A stretch of 42,255 bases of DNA, taken from B73-G16 sp964611295. Lineage in GTDB: Bacteria; Desulfobacterota; B13-G15. The stretch spans positions 1-42,255 of the forward strand of contig CAZSWV010000013.1 in assembly GCA_964611295.1 (NCBI GenBank). The letters run 5' to 3'. Position 1 is the first letter of the stretch. Each line of letters begins with the position of its first letter. The notes beneath the pieces were generated by a model, which saw only the letters and a list, made by a program, of their open reading frames with translations, searched no databases and was not told the DNA's origin. Below, piece after piece: positions 6,396 to 14,800 of this stretch. A program made the translations under genes and the position numbers.

Positions 6396-7592
6396 TTAAC
6401 CCTCTCTGTCGATGCCTAAACGTACAATTACAGCCATGGCCTTATCCGTATCAGGTCCCTTGCCTATCCCGCTTATTAGGAGAAGTTCCCCCTCCTTTAA
6501 AGGGATTTCAGATCTAACCCTTTCTGGACCCCAAGACTTCACATCGTCTCCCGGTCCCCTTAAATAAAAAGACCTCTTGCACTCCACTATAACCCTCAAG
6601 GCACCATCTTGTAACACAAAGGGCACAAAACCCATCTGAAGCGTCATTTCCACCTTTTCTCCCTTCACCTTTATCGGTCCAAGTCTTTGCTCGAGACAAG
6701 CCTCCTTGCCTTCGGCAGTTTGAAGCCTCCATGTATAAAGGACCTGACCCATCTGACTTTCCTTTAGCTCTCTTTCAGGTATCTTTTGAAGGGAAAGGGC
6801 CTCTCGACTTAAGGAGTCTAGCCAAGGCTCCTCCAAAGTAATAAGCCTTATCTCTAAAGAAATAAGGGCAGAGTTGGAGAGATCCGCGTAACCCCTGTCT
6901 TTACTTAAAGGGAAGACATAAACAAGGTTATCCTTCACCTCCATACCTAAACCCGTAGCCCTCAGGACAGCTTCAAAGGCTTGGTCCCATGGGATATCCT
7001 TGAACTTCATGGTGACCTTCGAATGGACTTCCTTGTCCACAGCCAAGTTTATGCCCAAAAGGTCCGAGAAGAGCCTCAGGACATCCCTTACAGGAACGTT
7101 GCTAAAGTTAAGCGATATGGGAAAACCCCCATACTTCCCCGGATTCCGTCCAAGTGCCCTAAGGAGTTCGTAAGGATCTGGCCTCTTCTGCTGTGGCTGA
7201 TGGACTTCAGAAGACGCTGAGGGCTGTTCTTTAAATTCCAAAAAGGCCTTAAGAAGCTCCCCTTCCCAGCTGTACCGCACTTCCTTGATATCCCTTTCCA
7301 GATGTAGCACGACCCTTACAACGTCCTTATCGAACTGGCCAACACGTACCTTTTTTACCCCGTTTACACCACCGGTCGGGTTAGCGCGGACTTTTGCATC
7401 TAAAACTGAAGGGAAAAGGTCAATGTATAACTTCCCACCTTTATCTTGGGGATCGGGAAGGAAACCATACCTTAATTGGCACTTTCCAGATAGTTCTAAA
7501 AGGACTTCGGGACCTTCAGCCCTTTCAGCTAATTTTATGTCTTTTAGAATGACACTTTGAGCCCCAAATAGGAGTTTAACGTTGAAAAACAA
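6396..7592 (-). CDS. PilQ-like protein with AMIN and STN domains but no secretin pore domain
   Basis: About 398 aa. A short hydrophobic N-terminus ending FGAQ suggests export. An AMIN-like beta domain (about 14-121) is followed by a linker and an STN/secretin N-terminal domain (about 157-227; ISLNFSNVPVRDVLRLF, then DIPWDQAFEAVL and GMEVKDNLVYV). The last 160 residues form a beta-rich region ending in a GELLLISGIG motif that recalls the start of a secretin barrel, but no full secretin domain follows. It probably acts in the periplasm near the cell wall or a pilus/secretion complex. The reading frame runs back through the tRNA gene, so the start is uncertain: TTG 7592 or CTG 7601 are the only near-standard options after the tRNA. 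Confidence 0.72.
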   Translation of the reverse strand: MFFNVKLLFGAQSVILKDIKLAERAEGPEVLLELSGKCQLRYGFLPDPQDKGGKLYIDLFPSVLDAKVRANPTGGVNGVKKVRVGQFDKDVVRVVLHLERDIKEVRYSWEGELLKAFLEFKEQPSASSEVHQPQQKRPDPYELLRALGRNPGKYGGFPISLNFSNVPVRDVLRLFSDLLGINLAVDKEVHSKVTMKFKDIPWDQAFEAVLRATGLGMEVKDNLVYVFPLSKDRGYADLSNSALISLEIRLITLEEPWLDSLSREALSLQKIPERELKESQMGQVLYTWRLQTAEGKEACLEQRLGPIKVKGEKVEMTLQMGFVPFVLQDGALRVIVECKRSFYLRGPGDDVKSWGPERVRSEIPLKEGELLLISGIGKGPDTDKAMAVIVRLGIDREG

Positions 7593-7618
7593 AAAATACA
7601 GGAGGATTATAAGGACCT

Positions 7619-7706
7619 TGGTGCCGAAGGCGGGATTCGAACCCGCACGGGCTATTACCCCCTGGATCCTGAGTCCAGTGCGTCTGCCAAGTTCCGCCAC
7701 TTCGGC
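7619..7706 (-). tRNA. tRNA-Leu (anticodon CAG)
   Basis: An 88-nt gene, including an encoded CCA, can be folded by eye. The acceptor arm is GCCGAAG/CTTCGGC. The anticodon stem CTGGA/TCCAG holds the loop CTCAGGA (anticodon CAG). There is a long variable arm and the T-loop GTTCGAATC. The long variable arm and anticodon agree on leucine (CTG codons). The PilQ-like coding region follows 26 nt downstream on the same strand, so the tRNA is probably cut out of a longer transcript. Confidence 0.97.
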
Positions 7707-7729
7707 GTGTTGCACATCCCTTTTTTTGT

Positions 7730-7758
7730 AACCTATACTTAATTAACATCCTTGTCAA
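7730..7758 (-). promoter_or_regulatory. Promoter of the tRNA-Leu gene
   Basis: On the minus strand a perfect -35 TTGACA (complement of 7753-7758) is followed after 17 bp by TAGGTT (complement of 7730-7735); an overlapping TATAGG gives 15 bp. Transcription would start near 7723, giving a leader of about 17 nt before the tRNA. It is the last clear promoter before the PilQ-like and cas genes. Confidence 0.7.
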
Positions 7759-7772
7759 GGACGGCGTACCCG

Positions 7773-8708
7773 ATGAAGGTTTTCTACGATGATTTTTCTC
7801 GAGGGGACTTCTATTGCCCCATCTTGACCATAGGGGCCTTTGACGGGATCCATCTGGGACATAGGAAGCTCCTTGAACGTACTTTATACACTGCCCGAAA
7901 GATCAAAGGACAAGCGCTCGTCATGACCTTTGAACCTCATCCCTTAAAGGTGTTATATCCTGAACGGACCTTGAAACTCATCACACCTATAGAGGAAAAA
8001 CTCAGGCTCTTAAAAGAAGCAGGGATAGATGCAGTGATAGTCTACCCCTTTTCGTTGAAATTCGCCCAAACTCCACCTGAAGGATTTGTCGAAGAGGTCC
8101 TTTACAAAAAGATCGGACCCAAAAGGGTTATAGTAGGCTATAACTTCACTTTTGGCAGAAACCGAAGCGGAACCGCAGAAGTCCTAGGGGAATTGGGTAC
8201 AAACTTCGGTTTTGAAGTTGAGGTCATACCGCCTTATGAAAAAAACGGAAAACCAGTAAGTAGCTCTTGGATACGCCAACTTATAGCAGAAGGCCGCATC
8301 GAAGAGGCAAACGAGCTCCTCGGAAGGAATTTTTCAGTCAGAGGAACCGTCATCCAAGGCAGGGGAAGGGGAAAGACCTTAGGGGCCCCAACGGCAAACC
8401 TTAAAGTACATCAGGACCAGATCCTCCCGCTAGGGGTTTACGCCGTAAGGGTATACGGGGTAGCAGAAGGACCAATGCCCGGGGTAGCCAACATAGGGCG
8501 AAAACCGACCTTTGGAGAAGAAGACGTAACCTTTGAGATACACGTGATCGGCTTTTCGGGTGACTTATACGGAAAGGAACTCCTAGTCGAGTTTTCGACA
8601 AAAATCAGAGAGGAAAGGGCCTTCCCAACCATCAAGGACCTTTCCTTACAGATACAAAAGGACATAGAAAAAGCCTTAGAACTTTTGGGGCAAATGAAAG
8701 ATGCGTAA
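7773..8708 (+). CDS. ribF: Bifunctional riboflavin kinase / FAD synthetase
   Basis: 311 aa, the normal length of bacterial RibF. The N-terminal FMN adenylyltransferase domain carries TIGAFDGIHLGHRKLL with the nucleotidyltransferase GIHLGH motif, then YNFTFGRNRSGT and SSSWIRQLI. The C-terminal riboflavin kinase domain has GRGRGKTLGAPTANL and the beta-barrel strands GVYAVRV and GVANIGRKPTFG. It makes FMN and then FAD in the cytoplasm. The ATG at 7773 has AAGGA 11 nt upstream; an in-frame TTG at 7752 lies within the tRNA -35 box and is less likely. It overlaps the next gene by 8 nt. No FMN riboswitch fits in the short upstream gap. Confidence 0.96.
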   Translation: MKVFYDDFSRGDFYCPILTIGAFDGIHLGHRKLLERTLYTARKIKGQALVMTFEPHPLKVLYPERTLKLITPIEEKLRLLKEAGIDAVIVYPFSLKFAQTPPEGFVEEVLYKKIGPKRVIVGYNFTFGRNRSGTAEVLGELGTNFGFEVEVIPPYEKNGKPVSSSWIRQLIAEGRIEEANELLGRNFSVRGTVIQGRGRGKTLGAPTANLKVHQDQILPLGVYAVRVYGVAEGPMPGVANIGRKPTFGEEDVTFEIHVIGFSGDLYGKELLVEFSTKIREERAFPTIKDLSLQIQKDIEKALELLGQMKDA

Positions 8709-9681
8709 GTATTTACAACTGCTTGTGGGTACCTCCATATCTTCAGTTTTCCTTTACTTGGTCCTGCGAAAAGTAGAGTTGTCAAAATTCCTCCTAGCTT
8801 TCAAGAGCGCTGACTACCATTGGGTCGCATATGCTGCAATTATTTTGTTCCTACACTTCTTCCTTAGGATCTTGAGATGGAAAGTACTCCTCTGGCCTAT
8901 AGGTCAGGTTTCCTTAAGTTCAATAACCGGGACCATGTTCATTAGCTTTTTCGTAAACAACTTCCTACCTGCACGCTTGGGCGATGTCATGCGCGGATTT
9001 TTATTAAGCAAACGCGAAAACGTCCCTTTAAGTTCTTCTATAGCTACATTAATAGCTGAAAAGTTCCTAGACGGCTTGGCTATACTCAGTTCTTTTGGAC
9101 TCTTGACAGTTTTTTTTAAGAAAAACCACCTCGACATCGCTTCGTACAAATTGCTACTTGTCGGAACATACTTCACCTTAGCCCTTTTCATTCTGACAGC
9201 CCTCGCCTTTTACCTCATAAAGTATAGCCCGGATACCTTCTTGCGATTCCTTAAATCGAGTTGGAAGGAAAAAACAAGACTATACTTTTCGTCCTTCAGT
9301 AAAGGGTTGGACTGGATGGGCAATCCCTTTCAATTTGGAATTTCCCTTCTCCTTTCATATGGCGTGTGGGTGCTTTATGCCCTTGGGATCCAAACCTTGT
9401 GCAAGTCTTTTTACATAAAGGTGCCCTTTTACGTCTCTTTCCTTACAATGGTGGCCATCTGTATCCTCACCACCTTGCCCTTTACACCTGGTTATGTAGG
9501 CACATACCATGCAGCTACAACTTACTGCTTAGCCTTCTATGGAGTCCCCATGGCCGAAGCCGCAGCCGTCGCCTTTCTATACCATGGGATGTTTTTCGTG
9601 ATTTCCTCTTTGCCTGGGGTTTTCTTCCTTTGGTACTACCATATAAGCTTCAGATCCCTCAGAGAAGTCGTAAAGGACTGA
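8701..9681 (+). CDS. Lysylphosphatidylglycerol synthase-like transmembrane (flippase-fold) protein
   Basis: 326 aa with about seven or eight hydrophobic membrane segments and no soluble domain. The conserved FFVNNFLPARLGDVMRGF segment, the IAEKFLDG motif after it and the PGYVGTYHAA motif near the end identify the UPF0104/LPG_synthase_TM (YbhN-like) family. Members with only the membrane part are thought to move or modify lipids or lipid-linked precursors; the substrate here is unknown. Its ATG lies inside the 3' end of ribF, so the two genes are translated together. Its last 105 nt overlap pyrC on the other strand. Confidence 0.87.
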   Translation: MRKYLQLLVGTSISSVFLYLVLRKVELSKFLLAFKSADYHWVAYAAIILFLHFFLRILRWKVLLWPIGQVSLSSITGTMFISFFVNNFLPARLGDVMRGFLLSKRENVPLSSSIATLIAEKFLDGLAILSSFGLLTVFFKKNHLDIASYKLLLVGTYFTLALFILTALAFYLIKYSPDTFLRFLKSSWKEKTRLYFSSFSKGLDWMGNPFQFGISLLLSYGVWVLYALGIQTLCKSFYIKVPFYVSFLTMVAICILTTLPFTPGYVGTYHAATTYCLAFYGVPMAEAAAVAFLYHGMFFVISSLPGVFFLWYYHISFRSLREVVKD

Positions 9682-10935
9682 ACCTTCAATTTTGTAAGGC
9701 TTTCCCTTCACAAACACCCATTCGACCTTCCCTTTGACCTTCCAGCCCTTGAAAGGGGTATAACGTCCTTTTGTAGAGAACCTCTGTGGATCCACCTCCC
9801 AGTCCACATAAGGGTTGAAGATCACCAAATCAGCCATAGCTCCGACCCTAAGGTAACCTTTTTTTAAACCTAAAACGCGAGCTGGGTTAAAACACATCAA
9901 CCTCACCAAGGTATCGAATCCTATCACCTTTTCGAGCACCAATCGGCTGTAAAGGACAGGCAACGCCACCTCAAGGCCCACCACCCCTGAGGGCATCTCT
10001 TCCCAGGCCTTCTGTTTCTCAAAATCAGCATGGGGGGCATGGTCGGTGGAGATGACGTCTACCAATCCTTGCGCTAAGGCTTCCTGTAGCGCATGTACAT
10101 CCTCTGGAGACCTCAAAGGCGGATTCACTTTGGCCTCAGGGACCTTACCTAAATCGCGCTCGCTCACCAAGAGATGATGGGGCGTAACCTCAAAGCTTAC
10201 CTTAAGCCCCTCCTTTTTAGCCTTGTGGATCAATCGCAGGCTTTCCTTCATGGAGATATGCTGAAAATGAACCCTTCCGCCCACTTTCCTCATAAGCTTT
10301 AGATCCCTTTCTACATAATAGGGCTCGTTAGAAAAAGACCTTAACTGACCCATCCAACGGTTTGATCCATCCTCACAATGGGGGGCCAAAAGCAACCCAA
10401 TCCCCTCACTTACCCTTAAGGCCTCCTCCATTACCGAATCCCTCAATACAGGATCACCATCGTCAGTGGCCCCGACAACAAAGGGCTGCTTAGCCAAAAC
10501 CTCCAAAGGCGCCAGCCTCTCCCCTTGCCTGCCCTCTGTCAAACATACCATGGTCTTGACACCAACAAGGGCATCCTTTTTGGCCTTTTCGACCCAGTCC
10601 CCCAAGACCTCCAAATTGTCCAAGGGCGGAACCGTATTAGGCATATTGACAATAAGGGTATACCCACCCTTCAACCCCGAAAGGGTCCCGGTGAAAATGG
10701 TTTCCTTATAGGACTCACCCAGGTCACGTAGATGTACGTGTAGGTCCAAAAGCCCTGGTAAGACACACTTACCCTCTGCATCGATACAAAGGGGTACACT
10801 ACAACTTATACCCTCGTCGATACCCCCTATCCTTGAACCTTCCACCAATAGGTCAGAAAAAAATTCCCCCCTCGGGTCGATCAGGCGGGCATTCTTTATA
10901 AGGATCTTTAACTTACCTTTTTGCTTTTTTCTCAA
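9577..10935 (-). CDS. pyrC: Dihydroorotase
   Basis: 452 aa, a metal-dependent amidohydrolase of the class I dihydroorotase type. Zinc-binding signatures are visible: PGLLDLHVHLRD near 60-71, NMPNT, HFQHIS, EVTPHHLL and STDHAPH. It closes carbamoyl aspartate to dihydroorotate in pyrimidine synthesis, the step before PyrD/PyrK at 35.3-37.0 kb. The start is a TTG at 10935, inside the end of secF by 23 nt; no better start was found. The C-terminus extends about 40 residues beyond the usual amidohydrolase end, and this tail is what overlaps the flippase-like gene. Confidence 0.95.
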   Translation of the reverse strand: MRKKQKGKLKILIKNARLIDPRGEFFSDLLVEGSRIGGIDEGISCSVPLCIDAEGKCVLPGLLDLHVHLRDLGESYKETIFTGTLSGLKGGYTLIVNMPNTVPPLDNLEVLGDWVEKAKKDALVGVKTMVCLTEGRQGERLAPLEVLAKQPFVVGATDDGDPVLRDSVMEEALRVSEGIGLLLAPHCEDGSNRWMGQLRSFSNEPYYVERDLKLMRKVGGRVHFQHISMKESLRLIHKAKKEGLKVSFEVTPHHLLVSERDLGKVPEAKVNPPLRSPEDVHALQEALAQGLVDVISTDHAPHADFEKQKAWEEMPSGVVGLEVALPVLYSRLVLEKVIGFDTLVRLMCFNPARVLGLKKGYLRVGAMADLVIFNPYVDWEVDPQRFSTKGRYTPFKGWKVKGKVEWVFVKGKPYKIEGSVLYDFSEGSEAYMVVPKEENPRQRGNHEKHPMV

Positions 10936-11800
10936 AGAACAACACCACAGGACTCGCGATATATATGGAGGAATACGTCCCTACGATGATCCCAAATATG
11001 ATAATGAAGGAAAAATCTTTCAATATCCCAAGCCCCAAAGACCAAATAACTATCATAGGAATTATGGTGGTAAAAGAAGTCAAAACGCTGCGTTTCATCA
11101 CTTCGTTTATGCTCCTATTTATGATAACTTCAAGAGCCGTTGACATTTTCTTCATGTTTTCTCTTATGCGGTCATAAACAACAATAGTGTCATTAAGCGA
11201 ATAACCTAATATGGTGAGCAAAGCAGCCACTGTCGGCAAGTTTACTTCTTTTCCAGCAAGGGTGTAAATGCCTAAACTTATCAAGACATCGTGGATTAAG
11301 GCAATTACAGCTCCTAGGGCGAACCTGAATTCAAAGCGCCATGTGATGTAAAGGAGTATACCTATTATACAGAAGATCAAAGCCTTTATACCTTTGCTCC
11401 TCAGGTCCTTCCCAACCTTTGGTCCTACGAGTTCTACCCGTCTTATTTCGAATTCCGATGAAACCTTCTGTGTAAGGGACTCCCTTACCGTAGTTTTAAT
11501 TGCTTCGATGGCCTCAGGCGTTGCCTTTGTTTTGATCAATATTTCGTTTTGTTCTCCGAAGGGCTGTAGTATCGCATCAGACATGCCTCCTTCTTCTAGT
11601 GCTTCCCTTACCTTATCCAAAGGTACCGTTTTGTCGAACTTCACCTCTATGAGAGTACCACCTGCAAAGTCGATCCCGTATTTTATGCCCTTGAAGAAGA
11701 AAACTGCGAAGGACAATAATATCATCAGTGCAGAAATAGAAAGGGCTATGCTCTTCTTTCCGACAAAGTCTATTTGCCCTTTAGATTTAAACCATTTCAA
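10913..11800 (-). CDS. secF: Protein translocase subunit SecF
   Basis: 295 aa with an N-terminal membrane helix, the YGIDFAGGTLIEV motif, a periplasmic domain of about 90 residues and five further membrane helices including the GYSLNDTIVVYDRIREN signature. SecF pairs with SecD to drive proton-powered late steps of Sec export. The start codon overlaps the secD stop as ATGA, the usual coupling. The following pyrC overlaps its end by 23 nt. Confidence 0.98.
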   Translation of the reverse strand: MKWFKSKGQIDFVGKKSIALSISALMILLSFAVFFFKGIKYGIDFAGGTLIEVKFDKTVPLDKVREALEEGGMSDAILQPFGEQNEILIKTKATPEAIEAIKTTVRESLTQKVSSEFEIRRVELVGPKVGKDLRSKGIKALIFCIIGILLYITWRFEFRFALGAVIALIHDVLISLGIYTLAGKEVNLPTVAALLTILGYSLNDTIVVYDRIRENMKKMSTALEVIINRSINEVMKRSVLTSFTTIIPMIVIWSLGLGILKDFSFIIIFGIIVGTYSSIYIASPVVLFFEKKAKR

Positions 11801-13395
11801 ATCTTCAACTCCTTTACCCTGTAACCTTGGCGTAACAGGTCAAATACCGTCTTGGTCATCACGATGGCTGTAAAGAGGTTGGTCAAAATCCCTAAAGTAA
11901 GGGTTACGGCAAAACCCCTAATTGGCCCTGTACCGAATTGGAACAGAACAGCTGCTGCAATCAACGTGGTGATCTGGGCATCCAGGATCGTTACCAAGGC
12001 ACGGGAGTATCCCAAATCTACTGCGGTCCAGAAAGGCCTTCCGCCTTTTAACTCTTCCTTTATCCTCTCAAAGATCAAGATATTTGCGTCAACACTCATC
12101 CCTACCGTAAGGGCTAAACCTGCTACCCCTGGAAGGGTAAGGGTTGCCTTTATGAGGACCATAATGGCCAACACCAAAAGGACGTTCAACACAAGGGCAA
12201 GGTCCGCAATAAGCCCAGCCCATCGGTAATAAAGGACCATGAAGGCTAATACCAACAAAACTCCAAGCACTATGGCCCTGAACCCCTTGTCCACCAAGTC
12301 CTTACCTAAAGAAGGTCCCACCGTCCTTTCTTCCAACACTGAGACAGGTGCTGGTAAGGCCCCTGCCCTTAGGACCACTGCCAAATCACGTGCCTCTTCC
12401 AAGGTGAAATCGCCTTCTATGACGGCCCTGCCCCCGGATATGCGTTCCCTTATAACAGGTGCGGAGTAGACCGTACCGTCAAGGATTATAGCCAGTCTCT
12501 TCCCCACGTTTTCACCTGTGATCCTTTCAAACTCCTTAGCCCCCCAAGAGGTGAACTTCAAGGAGATGTAGGGCCTATTGAACTGATCAAAGGCCACACG
12601 TGCATCGCTTAAGGCATCGCCAGTAAGTAAAGTTGGCTCCTTTAACAAGTAAGGGACCTTTTTTACCCTCCCGGTTTCCCTGTCTCGAACTGTCCCATAC
12701 AGCAATACACTCCCTTCCGGAACCTTCCCAGAAAGGGCCTCCTCCAGAGAGTGCTCTTCGTCTACCAACTTGAACTCAAGCATGGCTGTCTTTCCAATTA
12801 TCGCCTTTGCCCTCTCAGGGTCCTTAATGCCAGGAAGTTGAACCAATATCCTATCCTGCCCTTGGCGAGCTATTTCTGGTTCCAAAACCCCGAGCTGGTC
12901 CACACGGTTCCTTATGGTTTCAAGTGCTTGCTCAACAGCCATTTCCTTTACTTCCCTCTCCTCTTCGGGAAGTAAGGAAAGCTCAAGGACTAAGCTATCA
13001 TCAGCCTTTTTCTGCTGACCCATAACCCTAAGGGAGGGGAAATCCTCCTTCAGTAAGTCGTCAAAGGGCTTTGACATTTCTTCATTTAACAACTGCACAT
13101 AGACCCTGTCCTTTGATCTCTCTACAGAAAGGGCATAAACCTCCTTTTTCTTCATCGCGTCCTTTAACTCGTTCTTCAACCTCTCAAGGACACTGTAAAC
13201 CGCCTCCTCAGATTTGACCTCAAGTAAAAGGTGGGTACCACCTTGAAGGTCAAGGCCTAAACGCACCCTTTCCTTATGCAATAACGGAAGCCTATCCTCA
13301 GGTCCTAACTTCAAAACAGTAGGCAAAATGACGTAAATCGCACAAACAAGGACCACAACGTTGAGTATAACCTTCCCTTTAAGCCATCCTTTCAT
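11797..13395 (-). CDS. secD: Protein translocase subunit SecD
   Basis: 532 aa. The N-terminal membrane helix is followed by GLDLQGGTHLLLEV, then the periplasmic P1 domain (RNRVDQLGVLEPEIARQG, VQLPGI), and six membrane helices with the SVDANILIFERIKEEL signature. It works with SecF and SecYEG. No yajC is present upstream. The ATG at 13395 has no evident Shine-Dalgarno site. A minus-strand TTGTCA (complement of 13429-13434) with TATTAA (complement of 13405-13410, 18 bp apart) would start transcription almost at the ATG, so a leaderless message is possible. Confidence 0.98.
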   Translation of the reverse strand: MKGWLKGKVILNVVVLVCAIYVILPTVLKLGPEDRLPLLHKERVRLGLDLQGGTHLLLEVKSEEAVYSVLERLKNELKDAMKKKEVYALSVERSKDRVYVQLLNEEMSKPFDDLLKEDFPSLRVMGQQKKADDSLVLELSLLPEEEREVKEMAVEQALETIRNRVDQLGVLEPEIARQGQDRILVQLPGIKDPERAKAIIGKTAMLEFKLVDEEHSLEEALSGKVPEGSVLLYGTVRDRETGRVKKVPYLLKEPTLLTGDALSDARVAFDQFNRPYISLKFTSWGAKEFERITGENVGKRLAIILDGTVYSAPVIRERISGGRAVIEGDFTLEEARDLAVVLRAGALPAPVSVLEERTVGPSLGKDLVDKGFRAIVLGVLLVLAFMVLYYRWAGLIADLALVLNVLLVLAIMVLIKATLTLPGVAGLALTVGMSVDANILIFERIKEELKGGRPFWTAVDLGYSRALVTILDAQITTLIAAAVLFQFGTGPIRGFAVTLTLGILTNLFTAIVMTKTVFDLLRQGYRVKELKI

Positions 13396-13427
13396 CAGAG
13401 TGCTTTAATACCTCGAAAAGTCCCCCT

Positions 13428-13455
13428 TTGACAAGAGGAAAATCAAAAATAAATT
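13428..13455 (+). promoter_or_regulatory. Promoter for the rlmD/rumA-type gene
   Basis: A perfect TTGACA at 13428-13433 and TAAATT at 13450-13455 (4 of 6 matches) are separated by 16 bp. The predicted start is near 13462, about 40 nt before the ATG. The same DNA carries a weaker divergent promoter-like pair facing secD. Confidence 0.55.
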
Positions 13456-13501
13456 CTGCCTTGATGCCCCGATTAAATCCAAGCAAAATTTATGAAAGGC
13501 C

Positions 13502-14800
13502 ATGAAAGTGCACATCGAAAAGATCGTATATGGAGGATGGGGACTTTCCCGACACGAGGGGAAGGTAATGCTCATTCCAGGGGTCATGCCTGGAGAGAAA
13601 GTAGAAGTAGAGTTGGAAAGGGACTTCGGGGACTACGCCTTTTGTAGCTTAAAAGAGGTCATAGATCCTTCCCCCTATAGGACTTCACCTGAGTGCCCCT
13701 ATTTCCTCACATGTGGAGGATGCGATTATCAACACATACCTTACCATGAGCAAGTCCGAATAAAACACGAGACCTTCCTCGAGGAACTTGTCAGGATAGG
13801 CAAGATACCAAAAGAAGTGTGCGCCGAGATGGTCCCCGCCCCTTCACCTTTTGGGTGGAGGCTGAGGCTTGACCTAGCCGTGGAGGTCAAAGAAAAGCTT
13901 AAACTGGGATTTTACAAGAGAAGGACAAAGGAGATAGTGGACGTCGAGACTTGCCCAGTTGCCCATCCCCTTTTGCTCAACATCTTCCATACCCTTCGAA
14001 GGCTAATGGAGCGCCACCTTACTATTGCCCCCTTTATAAAAAGGATCGAGATCACCGTGAGTCCAGACGAACAAAAGGGACACGTGTTGATCTACTGTTT
14101 GATACACCACGACAAAAGGCATATGAAGAAACTGGCCGAGGAATTAGTCGAAGAATGCCCTTCGGTTAAAGATGTGCTAATAAAGAACCGTGCCCTCACC
14201 TTTCCCCATTCGCTCTTGGGGAAGGGAAGGACTGAATCAGCCCTTAAGTTTCATATAGAAGGCCTTACCCTTCTGCTTTATCCGGGTGTCTTTTTGCAAA
14301 GCAATTTCGAACAAAACAAGTCGCTGATTCAACTGCTAAGGGAAAAGGTAATAAGGGAACATTGGCAAGATTGTCTCGAACTTTTTTGCGGCATGGGCAA
14401 TTTCTCGCTACCCCTTGCCCCATGCTGCTCTCACTGGACCGGCGTTGAACGCGACCGCTTTGCAGTAAAAAACGCCAATTATAACGCCTCCCTCAACAAA
14501 CTAAAGGTGACCTTTATTTGCCAAGAGGCCGTAAGGGCCCTAGAGGAATGGCAAAGACAGAACAAAAAAGTAGAACTTCTCCTCCTTGACCCTCCTCGCC
14601 AAGGTGCCTTGGAGGAGCTGAAAATGGCCCTCGATTTATCACCGCGACAGATCGTCTACATCTCCTGTAACCCAGCTACTTTGGCCAGAGACCTCCGCTT
14701 TCTAATAGACAACGGGTTTCAGCTAGAGAAGGTCATACCTATTGATTTCTTCCCACAATCCTACCACGTGGAGTCAGTATCTTTCCTCAGGCGAGAATAG
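13502..14800 (+). CDS. rlmD: 23S rRNA (uracil-C5)-methyltransferase, RumA/RlmD family
   Basis: 432 aa. An N-terminal TRAM domain (about 1-55) is followed by [4Fe-4S] cysteines C65, C71, C74 and C151 and a Rossmann methyltransferase domain with LFCGMGNFSLPLA and LLDPPRQGA. The catalytic Cys389 is in the YISCNPATLARD motif. Family members methylate U1939 or U747 of 23S rRNA, or U54 of tRNA; the exact target cannot be read from the sequence. The ATG at 13502 has only a crowded AAAGG before it. Its last 27 nt overlap the znuB-like gene on the other strand. Confidence 0.9.
   Translation: MKVHIEKIVYGGWGLSRHEGKVMLIPGVMPGEKVEVELERDFGDYAFCSLKEVIDPSPYRTSPECPYFLTCGGCDYQHIPYHEQVRIKHETFLEELVRIGKIPKEVCAEMVPAPSPFGWRLRLDLAVEVKEKLKLGFYKRRTKEIVDVETCPVAHPLLLNIFHTLRRLMERHLTIAPFIKRIEITVSPDEQKGHVLIYCLIHHDKRHMKKLAEELVEECPSVKDVLIKNRALTFPHSLLGKGRTESALKFHIEGLTLLLYPGVFLQSNFEQNKSLIQLLREKVIREHWQDCLELFCGMGNFSLPLAPCCSHWTGVERDRFAVKNANYNASLNKLKVTFICQEAVRALEEWQRQNKKVELLLLDPPRQGALEELKMALDLSPRQIVYISCNPATLARDLRFLIDNGFQLEKVIPIDFFPQSYHVESVSFLRRE

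Noticed and set aside
7619..7706. tRNA-Leu as the attachment site of a CRISPR-bearing genomic island
   Set aside because: No integrase gene and no second copy of the tRNA 3' end were seen in the window; the other boundary would be outside it, so the claim has no support.
7619..7715. Open reading frame running through the tRNA-Leu gene into the PilQ-like gene
   Set aside because: The first 30 or so codons are the tRNA itself; a protein start inside a folded tRNA is not credible, so I moved the start downstream.
7707..7772. FMN riboswitch in front of ribF
   Set aside because: The gap of about 65 bp is taken up by the divergent tRNA promoter and is too short for the conserved RFN element.
11394..12469. 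Long plus-strand frames opposite secF and secD
   Set aside because: They are antisense shadows of strongly conserved secDF coding sequence with no independent support.
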